Of a DNA stretch of 64,000 nt, positions 7,699 through 15,964 are shown piece by piece. Numbering within the stretch: the first letter of the stretch is position 1; the number at the start of each line of letters is the position of its first letter. A program made the translations under genes and the position numbers. A model generated the notes under the pieces. The model saw only the letters and a program-made list of their open reading frames with translations. It was not told the DNA's origin and made no database searches. Source of the stretch: an uncultured Eubacteriales bacterium (GTDB taxonomy: Bacteria; Bacillota; Clostridia; Oscillospirales; QAMX01). Where the stretch lies: assembly GCA_934546935.1 (NCBI GenBank), contig CAKTEH010000003.1, forward strand, positions 1 to 64,000, given 5' to 3'.

Positions 7699-8532
7699 AT
7701 GATGAAAGTTGCATATACCGGTTGGACCTGGGTAAACTCCCGCGAACCCGAAATGGGCAAGCGTCAGCTTGAGGCTTCGTTCCGCGAGTGTAAGTTCTTA
7801 GGCTATGACTATGTTGAAAACTTCGCCTTTATCCGCGATTTCTTTGAAGATCCGCAGGAACTTGTTGAAATGATCAAAGCCAACAACGTCAATCTCGTCA
7901 ATCTTTACGGCCATTTCAGTTTCGACGTCGAAAAGGAAATCGACACCGCGAAAAAGCAGGTCGAGTTCCTCGCTGCCGTCGGCGGCAAATGGTATAACTG
8001 CCAGAACGGCGGCTTCCCGGACCGCGAAGGCCCGACCGAGCGTCCGACTAATCCCGAATGGATCGACAAAATGTGCTATATCGCCAACACCGTCGGCGAA
8101 TATGCCAAAAACCTGGGCGTAACGCTGTGTTTCCATCCGCATTACGGCACCTGCGTATTCTCCCAGTCCGATATCGATTATTTCGCCGCACATACCAATC
8201 CCAAATTCGTTTCCTTCTGCATCGATACGGCCCATACCACCCTGGCGGGCATGGATCCGGTTGCGCTCGTGCATCAGCTCGGCGGCCGCATCGCCTACAT
8301 GCATCTCAAGGACGTCGATACATATGCCCTGTCCAAGGCAGAAGGCCGCGCGAAGATGGCTTCCTTCCGCGCCCTCGGCCACGGCACCGTCAACTTCCCG
8401 GCCGTTAAGGCTGCACTGGAAGAAGAGGGTTACGACGGCGTCCTGTGCGTCGAGCTCGACCGTCCGGAGGTCTGCAACTTTCATTCTGCGGAGGTTTCCC
8501 GCATCTATATCCGCGACGTACTCGGCCTGTAA
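7699..8532 (+). CDS. sugar phosphate isomerase/epimerase, TIM barrel
   Basis: A 277-residue member of the xylose-isomerase-like TIM-barrel family (AP endonuclease family 2 fold). Likely metal-binding strand ends are visible: CFHPHYGTC (His), SFCIDTAHTTLAG (Asp, His), AYMHLKDVD (His, Asp) and LCVELDRPE (Glu). Relatives include inosose dehydratase and hydroxypyruvate or tagatose-type epimerases. An ATG 15 bases upstream is in frame, but the GGAGG lies inside that extension, which points to the start at 7699 (or 7702). It is the second gene of a two-gene operon with the Gfo/Idh dehydrogenase, ending at a strong terminator. Confidence 0.85.
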   Translation: MMKVAYTGWTWVNSREPEMGKRQLEASFRECKFLGYDYVENFAFIRDFFEDPQELVEMIKANNVNLVNLYGHFSFDVEKEIDTAKKQVEFLAAVGGKWYNCQNGGFPDREGPTERPTNPEWIDKMCYIANTVGEYAKNLGVTLCFHPHYGTCVFSQSDIDYFAAHTNPKFVSFCIDTAHTTLAGMDPVALVHQLGGRIAYMHLKDVDTYALSKAEGRAKMASFRALGHGTVNFPAVKAALEEEGYDGVLCVELDRPEVCNFHSAEVSRIYIRDVLGL

Positions 8533-8547
8533 GCTGCACTACAGCAA

Positions 8548-8585
8548 ACGTGGGGATTCTCCAAGAGAGAATCCCCACGTTTTTA
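8548..8585 (+). terminator. terminator of the dehydrogenase-isomerase operon
   Basis: Perfect 14-bp arms (ACGTGGGGATTCTC and complement), loop CAAGA, then TTTTAT. Confidence 0.9.
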
Positions 8586-8634
8586 TATCCCCATCTACCT
8601 TGCAGCGCCGAATTTTAAATACGCAAGAAAGACT

Positions 8635-9067
8635 ATGCTTAATATGAAACCAAAACTTCGCCTCATCACAAGCGCCGCCGTGTTCACGCTGCTGCCCACG
8701 GGCATTTTGTTCTTCAACGACCTTTCGTTTTATTACAAAACCCGCCTGTCCACGATCTGGATGTATATATCCACCTACAGCAGGCTGATCCTCTTTCTGC
8801 TGTGCTTCTGCGCGGCGGCCTGCTTCCTGCTTTTTTCGGTTTTTACCGTGTATAAGACGCAAAACGGCGCGCGCCGTTTTGCTCTGCGCACTGCCCGGCC
8901 TCGCCACCGGTGCGCTCCTTGCGCATTTCGCGCCGCAGCGGCTTGCGCTCGCCGAACATGCGCTGCATATCTATCCATATGTGTGGAGCGTGCCGTGCAT
9001 GTGGGGCGTTATCCTGCTTATCGCGCTTGTTTCTCTCCTCCGGCAAAGCCGCGCGCCAAAAGCATAA
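8635..9067 (+). pseudogene. small membrane protein gene interrupted by a frameshift
   Basis: The first frame reads three hydrophobic segments (LITSAAVFTLLPTGILFF, TYSRLILFLLCFCAAACF and beyond) up to about 8870. It then continues as arginine-rich nonsense. The frame displaced by +1 picks up at about 8861 with a fourth hydrophobic segment (AVLLCALPGLATGALLAHFA), then a fifth (WGVILLIALVSLL) ending at 9067. Joining them gives a plausible protein of about 143 residues with four to five membrane segments. The switch point falls on AAAACGGCGCGCGCCGTTTT, a perfect palindrome prone to slippage or sequencing error. The family is not recognised. It could be a true pseudogene, an assembly error or, less likely, a recoded gene. 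Confidence 0.55.
8861..8880. repeat. 20-bp perfect palindrome at the frameshift
   Basis: AAAACGGCGCGCGCCGTTTT is fully self-complementary and coincides with the point where the reading frame changes in the small membrane protein gene. Confidence 0.8.
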
Positions 9068-9068
9068 A

Positions 9069-9122
9069 GAAAGCCGCGTCCTCCCGCCTGATTTTCGCAG
9101 GCGCGGAGGATGCGGCTTTTTT
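9069..9122. terminator. bidirectional terminator
   Basis: Arms AAAGCCGC and TCCTCC pair with GGAGGA and GCGGCTTT (one G-T mismatch). An inner CGCCTG/CAGGCG stem follows. A/T tracts flank both sides. It serves the plus-strand membrane gene and the convergent ligase-like gene. Confidence 0.85.
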
Positions 9123-10491
9123 ACGGCTGCGTTTCCGGCGCCGGCTCCGCTGCACAGGCACAGCCCGCGGCGGCATCCCGGCACAGCAGGCCAAGGCAAA
9201 TCCATAAAAACGGGGCGCTGACGCACATGCTAATGCCGAAGCAGGCCTGCACGGCGTAGCATACCGCAGCAGAGGTACAAACAGACGCATACGGTTCCCG
9301 TCCCGCGCGGCGCAGGGCGGGGATCAGCGTGCAGCCAAGGAGGGCAAGGTAAGCCGCAAGCGCAAAAACACCCTGATGGTACAGGATATTGAGATACTCG
9401 CTGTGGGCAGCGTCAATACCGGAAACCAGCCATTTGCCCAGGTTTCCATCCCAGCGGGTAAACGGTTCAATCCCGGCGGCGGCCATTGTATCCGGCCCCG
9501 CACCGAACAAAATATGGTGCGGCACAAGGCGGAGTACATTCTCCCAAATATACAGCCGTCCAGAACCGAACTGCGGCTGCGCACGGCCGCGCAGCAATTC
9601 ATGAAGCTCATGGAAAAAGCCAGCGCCGGGATCAAAGAAAAACAATACAGCCAGCGTTGCAAACCCAGCGCAGGCAAGCGTAAGCAGCAGCGCCCAGCGC
9701 AACCTTGTCGTGCGCGCCAGCGCAAAGGGCAGCGACAGTGCAAGCCCGGTTCCCAGGCCAACGAAACACGCCAGCACATCCATACGCATCGCAACATATG
9801 CGCTTCCTGCCAGCGGAATCAGCAGCAGCAACCGTGATCTTCCAGAGCCTTTGCATATGGCAAGCAGGAAAACAGGAATTGCGATACAGTATACCGCGCC
9901 AAGCAGCCCGGTATTCCCGACCGTACCCAGATAGGCGCCCGAATACCGCACGCCCGCATCAAACCAGGTATACCCCTGCGGATAGAGCGCAAGCGGATTG
10001 GCGCCGGCCAGCTGCAGGATGCACAAGCCGTTTTGCAACGTCATACTGGCCGCAAATACCCACAAAAACCATTTCCCCGGTTGGGCCCAAGCGGAAACAC
10101 AGAAAAACACCAGGCAATACAACGTAATTGTCAAAGCTCCTTCATAACGGCTCATCCCGATCAACGTGTCCGGAAAATTTTCCGATACAAGCGCGCTGAC
10201 CCAGGTCAAAAGCAAATAGGCCGCGGCAAAACGCTGCGGCCAGCTTAGGCGCACAAGCCGGGCTCCCAAGCCGCGCACACGCAACTTCCCGGTTACGTCA
10301 TGGCAAAAAAAGACAAGCGCCAGCGCACCCAGATACAAGCCGCACAACAGGCACAGCGCGGCGTATTTGGATTCGACAATATGCGCATACCCATCCGGGC
10401 CAGTATACAGGAGAAAAACGCTTGCCATTGCAGCAAGGAACACAGATGTGATTTTCCGGGGAAATGTACCTTCCAAATACATCCGCTTCAT
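9121..10491 (-). CDS. O-antigen ligase-like polytopic membrane protein
   Basis: A 456-residue hydrophobic protein with about eleven predicted membrane segments. A large extracytoplasmic loop near residues 290-370 contains GSGRLYIWENVLRLVPHHILFGAGPDT and, further on, a conserved-type HSEYLNILYHQGVFAL. This is the Wzy_C/O-antigen-ligase topology, in which the loop carries the catalytic His for glycan transfer from a lipid carrier. In a Gram-positive the acceptor would be a cell-wall or capsular glycan; that is inference. AGAGG precedes the ATG. It stands alone between terminators with no glycosyltransferase neighbours, which is unusual for a polysaccharide gene. Confidence 0.75.
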   Translation of the reverse strand: MKRMYLEGTFPRKITSVFLAAMASVFLLYTGPDGYAHIVESKYAALCLLCGLYLGALALVFFCHDVTGKLRVRGLGARLVRLSWPQRFAAAYLLLTWVSALVSENFPDTLIGMSRYEGALTITLYCLVFFCVSAWAQPGKWFLWVFAASMTLQNGLCILQLAGANPLALYPQGYTWFDAGVRYSGAYLGTVGNTGLLGAVYCIAIPVFLLAICKGSGRSRLLLLIPLAGSAYVAMRMDVLACFVGLGTGLALSLPFALARTTRLRWALLLTLACAGFATLAVLFFFDPGAGFFHELHELLRGRAQPQFGSGRLYIWENVLRLVPHHILFGAGPDTMAAAGIEPFTRWDGNLGKWLVSGIDAAHSEYLNILYHQGVFALAAYLALLGCTLIPALRRAGREPYASVCTSAAVCYAVQACFGISMCVSAPFLWICLGLLCRDAAAGCACAAEPAPETQP

Positions 10492-10605
10492 AAACAGACC
10501 TCTTTGTTTCGTTCTTATTTTTCCTTTATTTTATCCAATTCCAAGCACATCTGCAAGGGCATCTGCCCTGGAAAAGACGTTGCGCATCTTTAAGGTGGCC
10601 GGATC

Positions 10606-10650
10606 TATAAAAAATTCTCCCCACCTGAAAATTCAGGCAGGGGAGAATTT
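10606..10650 (-). terminator. terminator of the ATP synthase operon
   Basis: On the minus strand, arms of 11 bp (AAATTCTCCCC and complement) enclose CCTGAA/TTCAGG, followed by a T run. It abuts the atpC stop codon directly. Confidence 0.9.
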
Positions 10651-11073
10651 TTAGTCTCCGTTATTGACAGAGTTGTGGTTTTTCACGTAGAGCCGGGCGG
10701 CGGCACGGGCAATGGCGGCACGCGCCATTTCATATTCTTTCATGCTGTCGTGGCGAAGGACCCGTTCTTCCGCCTGGCGTTTGACCGCAAGGACGCGGTT
10801 TTCATCGATTTCCTCCGGCCATTCCGCCGTTTGGACAATTAAGCGCAGCATATCCCCGTTGACAACGGCAAATCCAAAGCTGACTGCGCAGACCCTATGT
10901 TCCCCATCGGCGGTATCAAAACCCACTTCGCCAGCGTCGAGGGCAATGGCTGCCGGCTCATGCCCGGGCAGGATCCCGCGGTAACCATCAGATGCGGGGA
11001 TACGGGCGGACACAACGCGGCCGTCAAAAAACTGCCGCTCCGGCGTAACAATAAGCAGGCGGTAGTCCTTCAT
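10651..11073 (-). CDS. atpC: F1Fo ATP synthase subunit epsilon
   Basis: A 140-residue central-stalk subunit that regulates F1. The N-terminal beta-sandwich (LIVTPERQFFDG, IPASDGYRGILPGHEP) and C-terminal helical pair (RVLAVKRQAEERVL to AIARAAARLYVKN) are both present, so the inhibitory C-terminal domain is retained. It is the last gene of atpBEFHAGDC, 3 bp after atpD, and ends at the terminator. Confidence 0.95.
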   Translation of the reverse strand: MKDYRLLIVTPERQFFDGRVVSARIPASDGYRGILPGHEPAAIALDAGEVGFDTADGEHRVCAVSFGFAVVNGDMLRLIVQTAEWPEEIDENRVLAVKRQAEERVLRHDSMKEYEMARAAIARAAARLYVKNHNSVNNGD

Positions 11074-11076
11074 AAA

Positions 11077-12468
11077 CTACATACCCTCCAGCTCATGCGC
11101 CTTGCGGCGCGCGTCATCCAAGTCGCCGACCATGAAAAACGCATTTTCCGGTAAATCGTCAACTTCCCCGTTGACAATCGCCTTAAACGAAGCAATTGTA
11201 TCCTCTACTTTAACATACCTGCCGGGGATACCGGAAAACACCTCCGCTACATGCATCGGCTGGGAGAGGAAGCGTTGGATTTTGCGCGCGCGGGCGACAG
11301 TCAGACGGTCATCTGCGGACAGTTCCTCCATGCCAAGGATAGAGATAATATCCTGCAATTCCTTATAGCGCTGCAGCGCCTCCAGCACCGCCATTGCCAC
11401 ATCGTAATGCTCCTGTCCCACGATTTCCGGATCAAGGATACGCGAAGAGGAGTCCAGCGGGCTGACTGCTGGATATATTCCCATTTCGGCGATGGAACGG
11501 GAAAGCACGGTCGTTGCGTCAAGGTGGGTAAAAATAGCGGCAGGCGCCGGGTCGGTCAGGTCGTCGGCGGGCACATAAATTGCCTGGACGGAGGTAATAG
11601 AGCCGGTATCCGTTGATGCGATCCGCTCTTCCAGCGAACCGACCTCCGTTGCAAGTGTCGGCTGGTATCCGACGGCGGAGGGCATACGCCCCAAAAGCGC
11701 GGATACCTCGCTGCCAGCCTGGATATAACGGAAAATATTATCAATAAACAGCAATACATTCTGCTGCTTTTTATCACGGAAATATTCTGCAAGCGTTAAA
11801 CCGGTCAGCGCCACGCGCATACGGGCTCCCGGCGGCTCATTCATCTGCCCGAACACCAGCGCGGTCTTATCAATTACGCCGCTTTGCGTCATTTCGGTCA
11901 GCAAATCGTTGCCTTCGCGGCTGCGCTCCCCAACGCCGGTAAAAACGCTGTAGCCCTGCTGCTCCATAGCGATATTGCGGATCAGCTCAAGGATCAGCAC
12001 AGTCTTGCCGACGCCGGCGCCACCGAACAGGCCGATTTTTCCGCCGTGCGCATAAGGCGCCAGCAAGTCGATCACCTTGATGCCGGTTTCAAAGACCTGC
12101 GTAGCCGGATGCTGCGAGGTAAAAGGCGGGGCAGGACGATGGATCGACATCTGTTCCCCATCCGTGATATCTCCCTTACCGTCAATCGGCCGGCCAAGTA
12201 CGTCGATGGCACGGCCAAGCATGCGCTCGCCGACCGGGACAGTGATGGGCTTTCCGGTAGATTCAACCTTCAGGCCACGGCGCAGGCCCTCCGTTGCTTC
12301 AATTGCAATGCAGCGTACCGCATCGGAGAGGTGATGGCTGACCTCCGCAGCAATGCGCCGCTGTCCGTCAAGGACATAGACAAGCGTGCGCACGGCGGGC
12401 GTCTCCCCAGCGGGGAAACGCACGTCGAGCACAGGCCCAATAATTCTGATAACGGTTCCGTAAGTCAT
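11077..12468 (-). CDS. atpD: F1Fo ATP synthase subunit beta
   Basis: Catalytic subunit, 463 residues. The Walker A loop GGAGVGKT is at 149-156 and the catalytic glutamate E181 is in GVGERSREGND. The segment FIDNIFRYIQAGSEVSALLGR is present, with Tyr-Ile where most bacteria have Phe-Thr. The C-terminal DELSEED-like region reads MEELSADDRLTVARARK. It forms the alpha3beta3 hexamer with atpA. An 18-bp gap separates it from atpG. Confidence 0.97.
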   Translation of the reverse strand: MTYGTVIRIIGPVLDVRFPAGETPAVRTLVYVLDGQRRIAAEVSHHLSDAVRCIAIEATEGLRRGLKVESTGKPITVPVGERMLGRAIDVLGRPIDGKGDITDGEQMSIHRPAPPFTSQHPATQVFETGIKVIDLLAPYAHGGKIGLFGGAGVGKTVLILELIRNIAMEQQGYSVFTGVGERSREGNDLLTEMTQSGVIDKTALVFGQMNEPPGARMRVALTGLTLAEYFRDKKQQNVLLFIDNIFRYIQAGSEVSALLGRMPSAVGYQPTLATEVGSLEERIASTDTGSITSVQAIYVPADDLTDPAPAAIFTHLDATTVLSRSIAEMGIYPAVSPLDSSSRILDPEIVGQEHYDVAMAVLEALQRYKELQDIISILGMEELSADDRLTVARARKIQRFLSQPMHVAEVFSGIPGRYVKVEDTIASFKAIVNGEVDDLPENAFFMVGDLDDARRKAHELEGM

Positions 12469-12490
12469 AATCGTTTCTCCTTACAGGCCT

Positions 12491-13372
12491 TTAGCGTTCA
12501 TACAGCATGCCGCCGGAGATAATCTCCGTAATCTCCTGCGTAATCATGCTCTGGCGCGCATGATTAAGCTCCAGCTCCAGCTTAGCCAGCATTTCATCGG
12601 CGTTTTTCATAGACGCTTCCATCGCCGTCATGCGGGAAAACTGCTCGCTGACGAAGCTTTCCACCATTGCCGAATACAATACGCCGATAAGATAAGACGG
12701 CACCATTCGGTCGAACACCTGTTCCTCCGACGGATAAAGGGCAAAGCCCATCTCATCTTTGATCCATGTATAGTCCGTCTCCGCAAAATCCTCCGGTTTC
12801 AGCGGCAGCAGATGCCGCGCCACCGGCTCCATCATTCCCAGTCGGATAAGGTTTGTATAAATTACGTGGACCTCGTCAATTTCATGCGTATGGTATTTCT
12901 CAAGCAGCTCAAAGGCCAATTCACGTGCATTTTGCAGGTTCGGTTCATGGATCAGATGCACGTAATCCAGTACAGGCTGCATTGTGCGCGAAAAATGCTC
13001 GGCAACCATGTGGCCGACGGCATAGACCAGGGGCTTTTCATCAGGGTGCTCTTCAATTACACGGTGCGCAAGCCGGATAACGTCGCTGTTGAAAGCGCCG
13101 CACAGGCCCTTGTCCCCGGCGATGACTACAAAAGCCGCAGTATGGCATTCTTCCGGGGCACGGCAATACCGGCATGCGGGAAAAAAATCGTCCGAATTAT
13201 CGATAATATAACGAATCCCGCCGATAACGCGGTTGAGATAAAATGTATTGCGGTCATGCAGCGCCATTGCACGCTTCATCTTAGCCGAAGAAATCAGGTG
13301 CATTGCCCGGGTAATTTTCGCCGTTTCCCCGACAGCCTTGATATGCTGGCGGATTTCGGAAACTGAACTCAT
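12491..13372 (-). CDS. atpG: F1Fo ATP synthase subunit gamma
   Basis: Rotor shaft subunit, 293 residues, normal length. It has the conserved N-terminal helix (MSSVSEIRQHIKAVGETAKITRAMHLISSAKMKRA) in two parts and the C-terminal helix ending RQSMITQEITEIISGG. The ATG at 13372 overlaps the atpA stop as ATGA; a frame seven codons longer starts within atpA and is less likely. A C..C pair in the middle domain (ACRYCRAPEEC) is not part of the usual catalytic description. Confidence 0.95.
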   Translation of the reverse strand: MSSVSEIRQHIKAVGETAKITRAMHLISSAKMKRAMALHDRNTFYLNRVIGGIRYIIDNSDDFFPACRYCRAPEECHTAAFVVIAGDKGLCGAFNSDVIRLAHRVIEEHPDEKPLVYAVGHMVAEHFSRTMQPVLDYVHLIHEPNLQNARELAFELLEKYHTHEIDEVHVIYTNLIRLGMMEPVARHLLPLKPEDFAETDYTWIKDEMGFALYPSEEQVFDRMVPSYLIGVLYSAMVESFVSEQFSRMTAMEASMKNADEMLAKLELELNHARQSMITQEITEIISGGMLYER

Positions 13373-14883
13373 AACCCTGCCTCCTGCTTCCAAATTGCGT
13401 AGGCTTCCTCAAGTTCGGCACGCAGTGCGTCGTCCAATTCGCCGGAATGCGTCAGGCATTGGGCAAAGGTAGGGTCGCGCTGGGCAAGGAATTCCGGGAA
13501 TTCCTTTTTAAAGCGCACAAGCGCGGGAAGGCCGTCCACAGGGGAAAGGAAACCACGGCTGACACAATACAAAAGCGCCACCTGGACCGGCATGGGATAG
13601 GGCGCATTATTGCGCTGCCGCAAAAGCTCGGTCAGCATCGCGCCATAGCGGAGCGTATCCTGCGTCGACGTGTCCAGATCAGAAGAAAACTGGGAAAACA
13701 CCTGAAGTTCACGGTACTGGGCAAGTTCCAGGCGCAGCTGGGAGGAAATGGAACGCATCGCATGCGTCTGCGCGGATCCGCCGACACGCGACACCGACAG
13801 GCCGACATTTACCGCCGGACGCACATTTTCCCGGAACAGCTCCGTATCCAAAAAGATCTGTCCGTCGGTAATAGAAATGACGTTTGTTGGGATATAGGAC
13901 GAAATATCGCCCGACTGCGTTTCGATAATCGGCAGCGCCGTCATGGAACCGGCGCCGCAGGCGTCGGAAAGCTTTGCCGCCCGCTCAAGCAGCCGGGAGT
14001 GCAAATAAAAGACATCGCCGGGGTAGGCTTCACGGCCCGGCGGACGTTTAAGCAGCAGGCTCATTGCACGGTAGGCAACCGCGTGTTTGGAAAGGTCGTC
14101 ATAAACGATCAGCGCATCGCGGCCGGAATACATAAAGTACTCCGCCATTGCACAGCCGCAATAGGGCGCAATATACTGCATCGTCGCAGAATCAGAAGCC
14201 GTCGCACACACGACAGTCGTGTATGCCATCGCGCCGGCACGGTCCAGCTGTTCAATTACCTGTGCGACACTTGAGGCTTTCTGACCAATGGCGACATAAA
14301 AGCAGGCCACGTCCCGGCCCCGCTGATTTAAAATCGCGTCGATGGCAACCGAGGTTTTCCCGGTCTGCCGGTCGCCGATAATCAGCTCGCGCTGGCCGCG
14401 GCCGATGGGGATCATCGCATCAATGGAGATAATGCCGGTTTCCAACGGCTGGCAGACGCTCTGGCGCTGCAATACGCCCGGCGCAGGCGCCTCAATGGGA
14501 CGGTACTCGGCGGGGACAATAGCACAGCCGCCGTCGAGCGGCTGCCCCAGAGGATTGACCACACGTCCAAGCAGCGAATTGCCGACGGGAACAGAAAGCA
14601 CCTGGCCGGTACCATAGGCATGCATGCCCACAGCGACGTCTGCATCTGTCCCCAGAAGCACTGCGCCGACCTCGTCTTCTTCCAGATTCATGACAATCCC
14701 AAAGCCGCCGCACTCAAATTCCAGAAGCTCGCCGTTGCGGCAGGCGCCCAGCCCATCCAGGCGCACAATCCCGTCGCCGCAGCTGAGCACCTGGCCGGCG
14801 GAACGCACGTCGGCGGTTTTGTCGTATTCTTTTAACCGGCCGCGAAGCTCGCGGCCTATGCTTTTCCAGTCGAGATGATCCAT
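13369..14883 (-). CDS. atpA: F1Fo ATP synthase subunit alpha
   Basis: Non-catalytic hexamer subunit, 504 residues. The Walker A loop GDRQTGKT is at 170-177. The arginine-finger segment GLSVSRVGGSAQ is present. The N-terminal helix (MDHLDWKSIGRELRGRLKEYD) that normally docks on the delta N-terminal domain is retained, although this operon's delta lacks that domain. The ATG at 14883 follows GGAGGAG; a longer frame overlaps atpH. The stop overlaps the atpG start. Confidence 0.97.
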   Translation of the reverse strand: MDHLDWKSIGRELRGRLKEYDKTADVRSAGQVLSCGDGIVRLDGLGACRNGELLEFECGGFGIVMNLEEDEVGAVLLGTDADVAVGMHAYGTGQVLSVPVGNSLLGRVVNPLGQPLDGGCAIVPAEYRPIEAPAPGVLQRQSVCQPLETGIISIDAMIPIGRGQRELIIGDRQTGKTSVAIDAILNQRGRDVACFYVAIGQKASSVAQVIEQLDRAGAMAYTTVVCATASDSATMQYIAPYCGCAMAEYFMYSGRDALIVYDDLSKHAVAYRAMSLLLKRPPGREAYPGDVFYLHSRLLERAAKLSDACGAGSMTALPIIETQSGDISSYIPTNVISITDGQIFLDTELFRENVRPAVNVGLSVSRVGGSAQTHAMRSISSQLRLELAQYRELQVFSQFSSDLDTSTQDTLRYGAMLTELLRQRNNAPYPMPVQVALLYCVSRGFLSPVDGLPALVRFKKEFPEFLAQRDPTFAQCLTHSGELDDALRAELEEAYAIWKQEAGL

Positions 14884-14887
14884 AGGC

Positions 14888-15115
14888 TTACTCCTCCGAA
14901 GAAAGCATCGTCCGGCGCATGCCGGCAAGCCGCGTTTTCACGCTGCCGTCATACATCATGCCACCGCTTTCCACGCGTATGCCGCCGATCAGCGACGGAT
15001 CCAGGAGCACGGTAAAATCCGGCGCATCGCCGAGGATTTCGGTAAAACGCGCCGTGATTTTCTCGAGTTCCCCCTCCGAAAGCGCACGGGCGGTGGTCAG
15101 GGTTGCTTTAATCAC
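14888..15115 (-). CDS. atpH: truncated F1Fo ATP synthase subunit delta (C-terminal domain only)
   Basis: Only 75 residues, against about 175-180 for typical delta. The sequence aligns by eye with the C-terminal domain: ARALSEGELEKITARFTEIL, then VLLDPSLIGGIRVESGGMMYDGSVKTRLAGMR, matching the canonical ID.S..GG.....G....DGSV...L pattern. The N-terminal six-helix domain that binds the alpha N-termini is absent. The start is GTG, 8 bases after AAGGTGG, and lies only 3 bp after the atpF stop, so no missing N-terminal part can be hidden upstream. The operon is otherwise intact. It may be a genuine minimal delta or an old deletion. Confidence 0.85.
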   Translation of the reverse strand: MIKATLTTARALSEGELEKITARFTEILGDAPDFTVLLDPSLIGGIRVESGGMMYDGSVKTRLAGMRRTMLSSEE

Positions 15116-15118
15116 GGC

Positions 15119-15601
15119 TTATTCCACCTTTTTCAAAAATTCATCGACAAGCCGGCGCTGGTCGTCGTCGGAAATCTCACGTTTGAGGACAGACTGTGCC
15201 ATCTCCACGGCAAGGTTTGCCGCTTCTTCAACCATGGCGCTGCGCGTTGCAGTAAGAATATGCTCTGCTTCCGTATGTGCACGCGCAATAATCTCTTTTG
15301 CCTGAGCATTTGCTTCCTCAAGCGCCGCCTGGCCACGCAGCTGCGCCTGTTGTGCAGTGACAGCAGCCTGCTGCAACGCTTCCTCGTTCGCCTTTGCCAG
15401 CGCCTCACGGCCCTGACACATCAATGCGTCGCAGCCGTCCTGCGCTTCCCGGCCCGCCTGAAGCTGCGCTTCGATTTTATCCTCGCGCGCTTTCATAAAT
15501 TTGCGCACCGGCTTATACAAAAACAAATACAGCGCCGTAAAGAGGATTGCCGTGTTGAGCACATGCAGAAGGATTGAGTTTAGATTAAAAAGACCCTCCA
15601 T
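15119..15601 (-). CDS. atpF: F1Fo ATP synthase subunit b
   Basis: A 160-residue peripheral-stalk subunit. It has one N-terminal membrane helix (ILLHVLNTAILFTALYLFLYKPV), then a long Ala/Glu/Gln-rich coiled coil, and a conserved C-terminal end (MAQSVLKREISDDDQRRLVDEFLKKVE). Only one b gene is present, so a b2 homodimer is expected. It is not fused to delta, which matters because the next gene encodes a truncated delta. Confidence 0.95.
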   Translation of the reverse strand: MEGLFNLNSILLHVLNTAILFTALYLFLYKPVRKFMKAREDKIEAQLQAGREAQDGCDALMCQGREALAKANEEALQQAAVTAQQAQLRGQAALEEANAQAKEIIARAHTEAEHILTATRSAMVEEAANLAVEMAQSVLKREISDDDQRRLVDEFLKKVE

Positions 15602-15671
15602 CAGCAGTTACCTCCATTTTTGCGTTTTTGGCAGGCACCCTCCGCCCGCCCCAGGTATACAAGCGGCGCCT

Positions 15672-15911
15672 TTAAGCCTTGCCGCCGAGGATAAAAATAA
15701 TCAGGATCGCGACAAGCAGCGCATAAACTGCGGTGGTTTCCATCATAATCAGGCCGAACATCAGTGAAGAGTTGATCTTTCCGGCCGCTTCCGGCTGGCG
15801 CGCAATAGATTCAACCGCTTTCTTCGTTGCAAGGCTCATCCCGATAGCGGCGAGGCCGCAGGCCAGCGCGGCAATAGCTGCGCCAATAGCAAGTATCCCT
15901 AAAGTCGTCAT
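15672..15911 (-). CDS. atpE: F1Fo ATP synthase subunit c
   Basis: A 79-residue hairpin proteolipid forming the rotor ring. Two hydrophobic helices flank the conserved polar loop KAVESIARQPEA. The ion-carrying residue is E58, followed by T59, T60 and Y63. This ETT..Y pattern resembles the Na+-binding E65-S66-T67-Y70 of Ilyobacter, but the position of its Gln32 holds M25 here. Proton or sodium coupling is therefore undecided. Confidence 0.95.
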   Translation of the reverse strand: MTTLGILAIGAAIAALACGLAAIGMSLATKKAVESIARQPEAAGKINSSLMFGLIMMETTAVYALLVAILIIFILGGKA

Positions 15912-15964
15912 AGCAAAAGTTCCTCCTTAAATCTGCGTTACTGCAGTTGTTTATACTATATATC

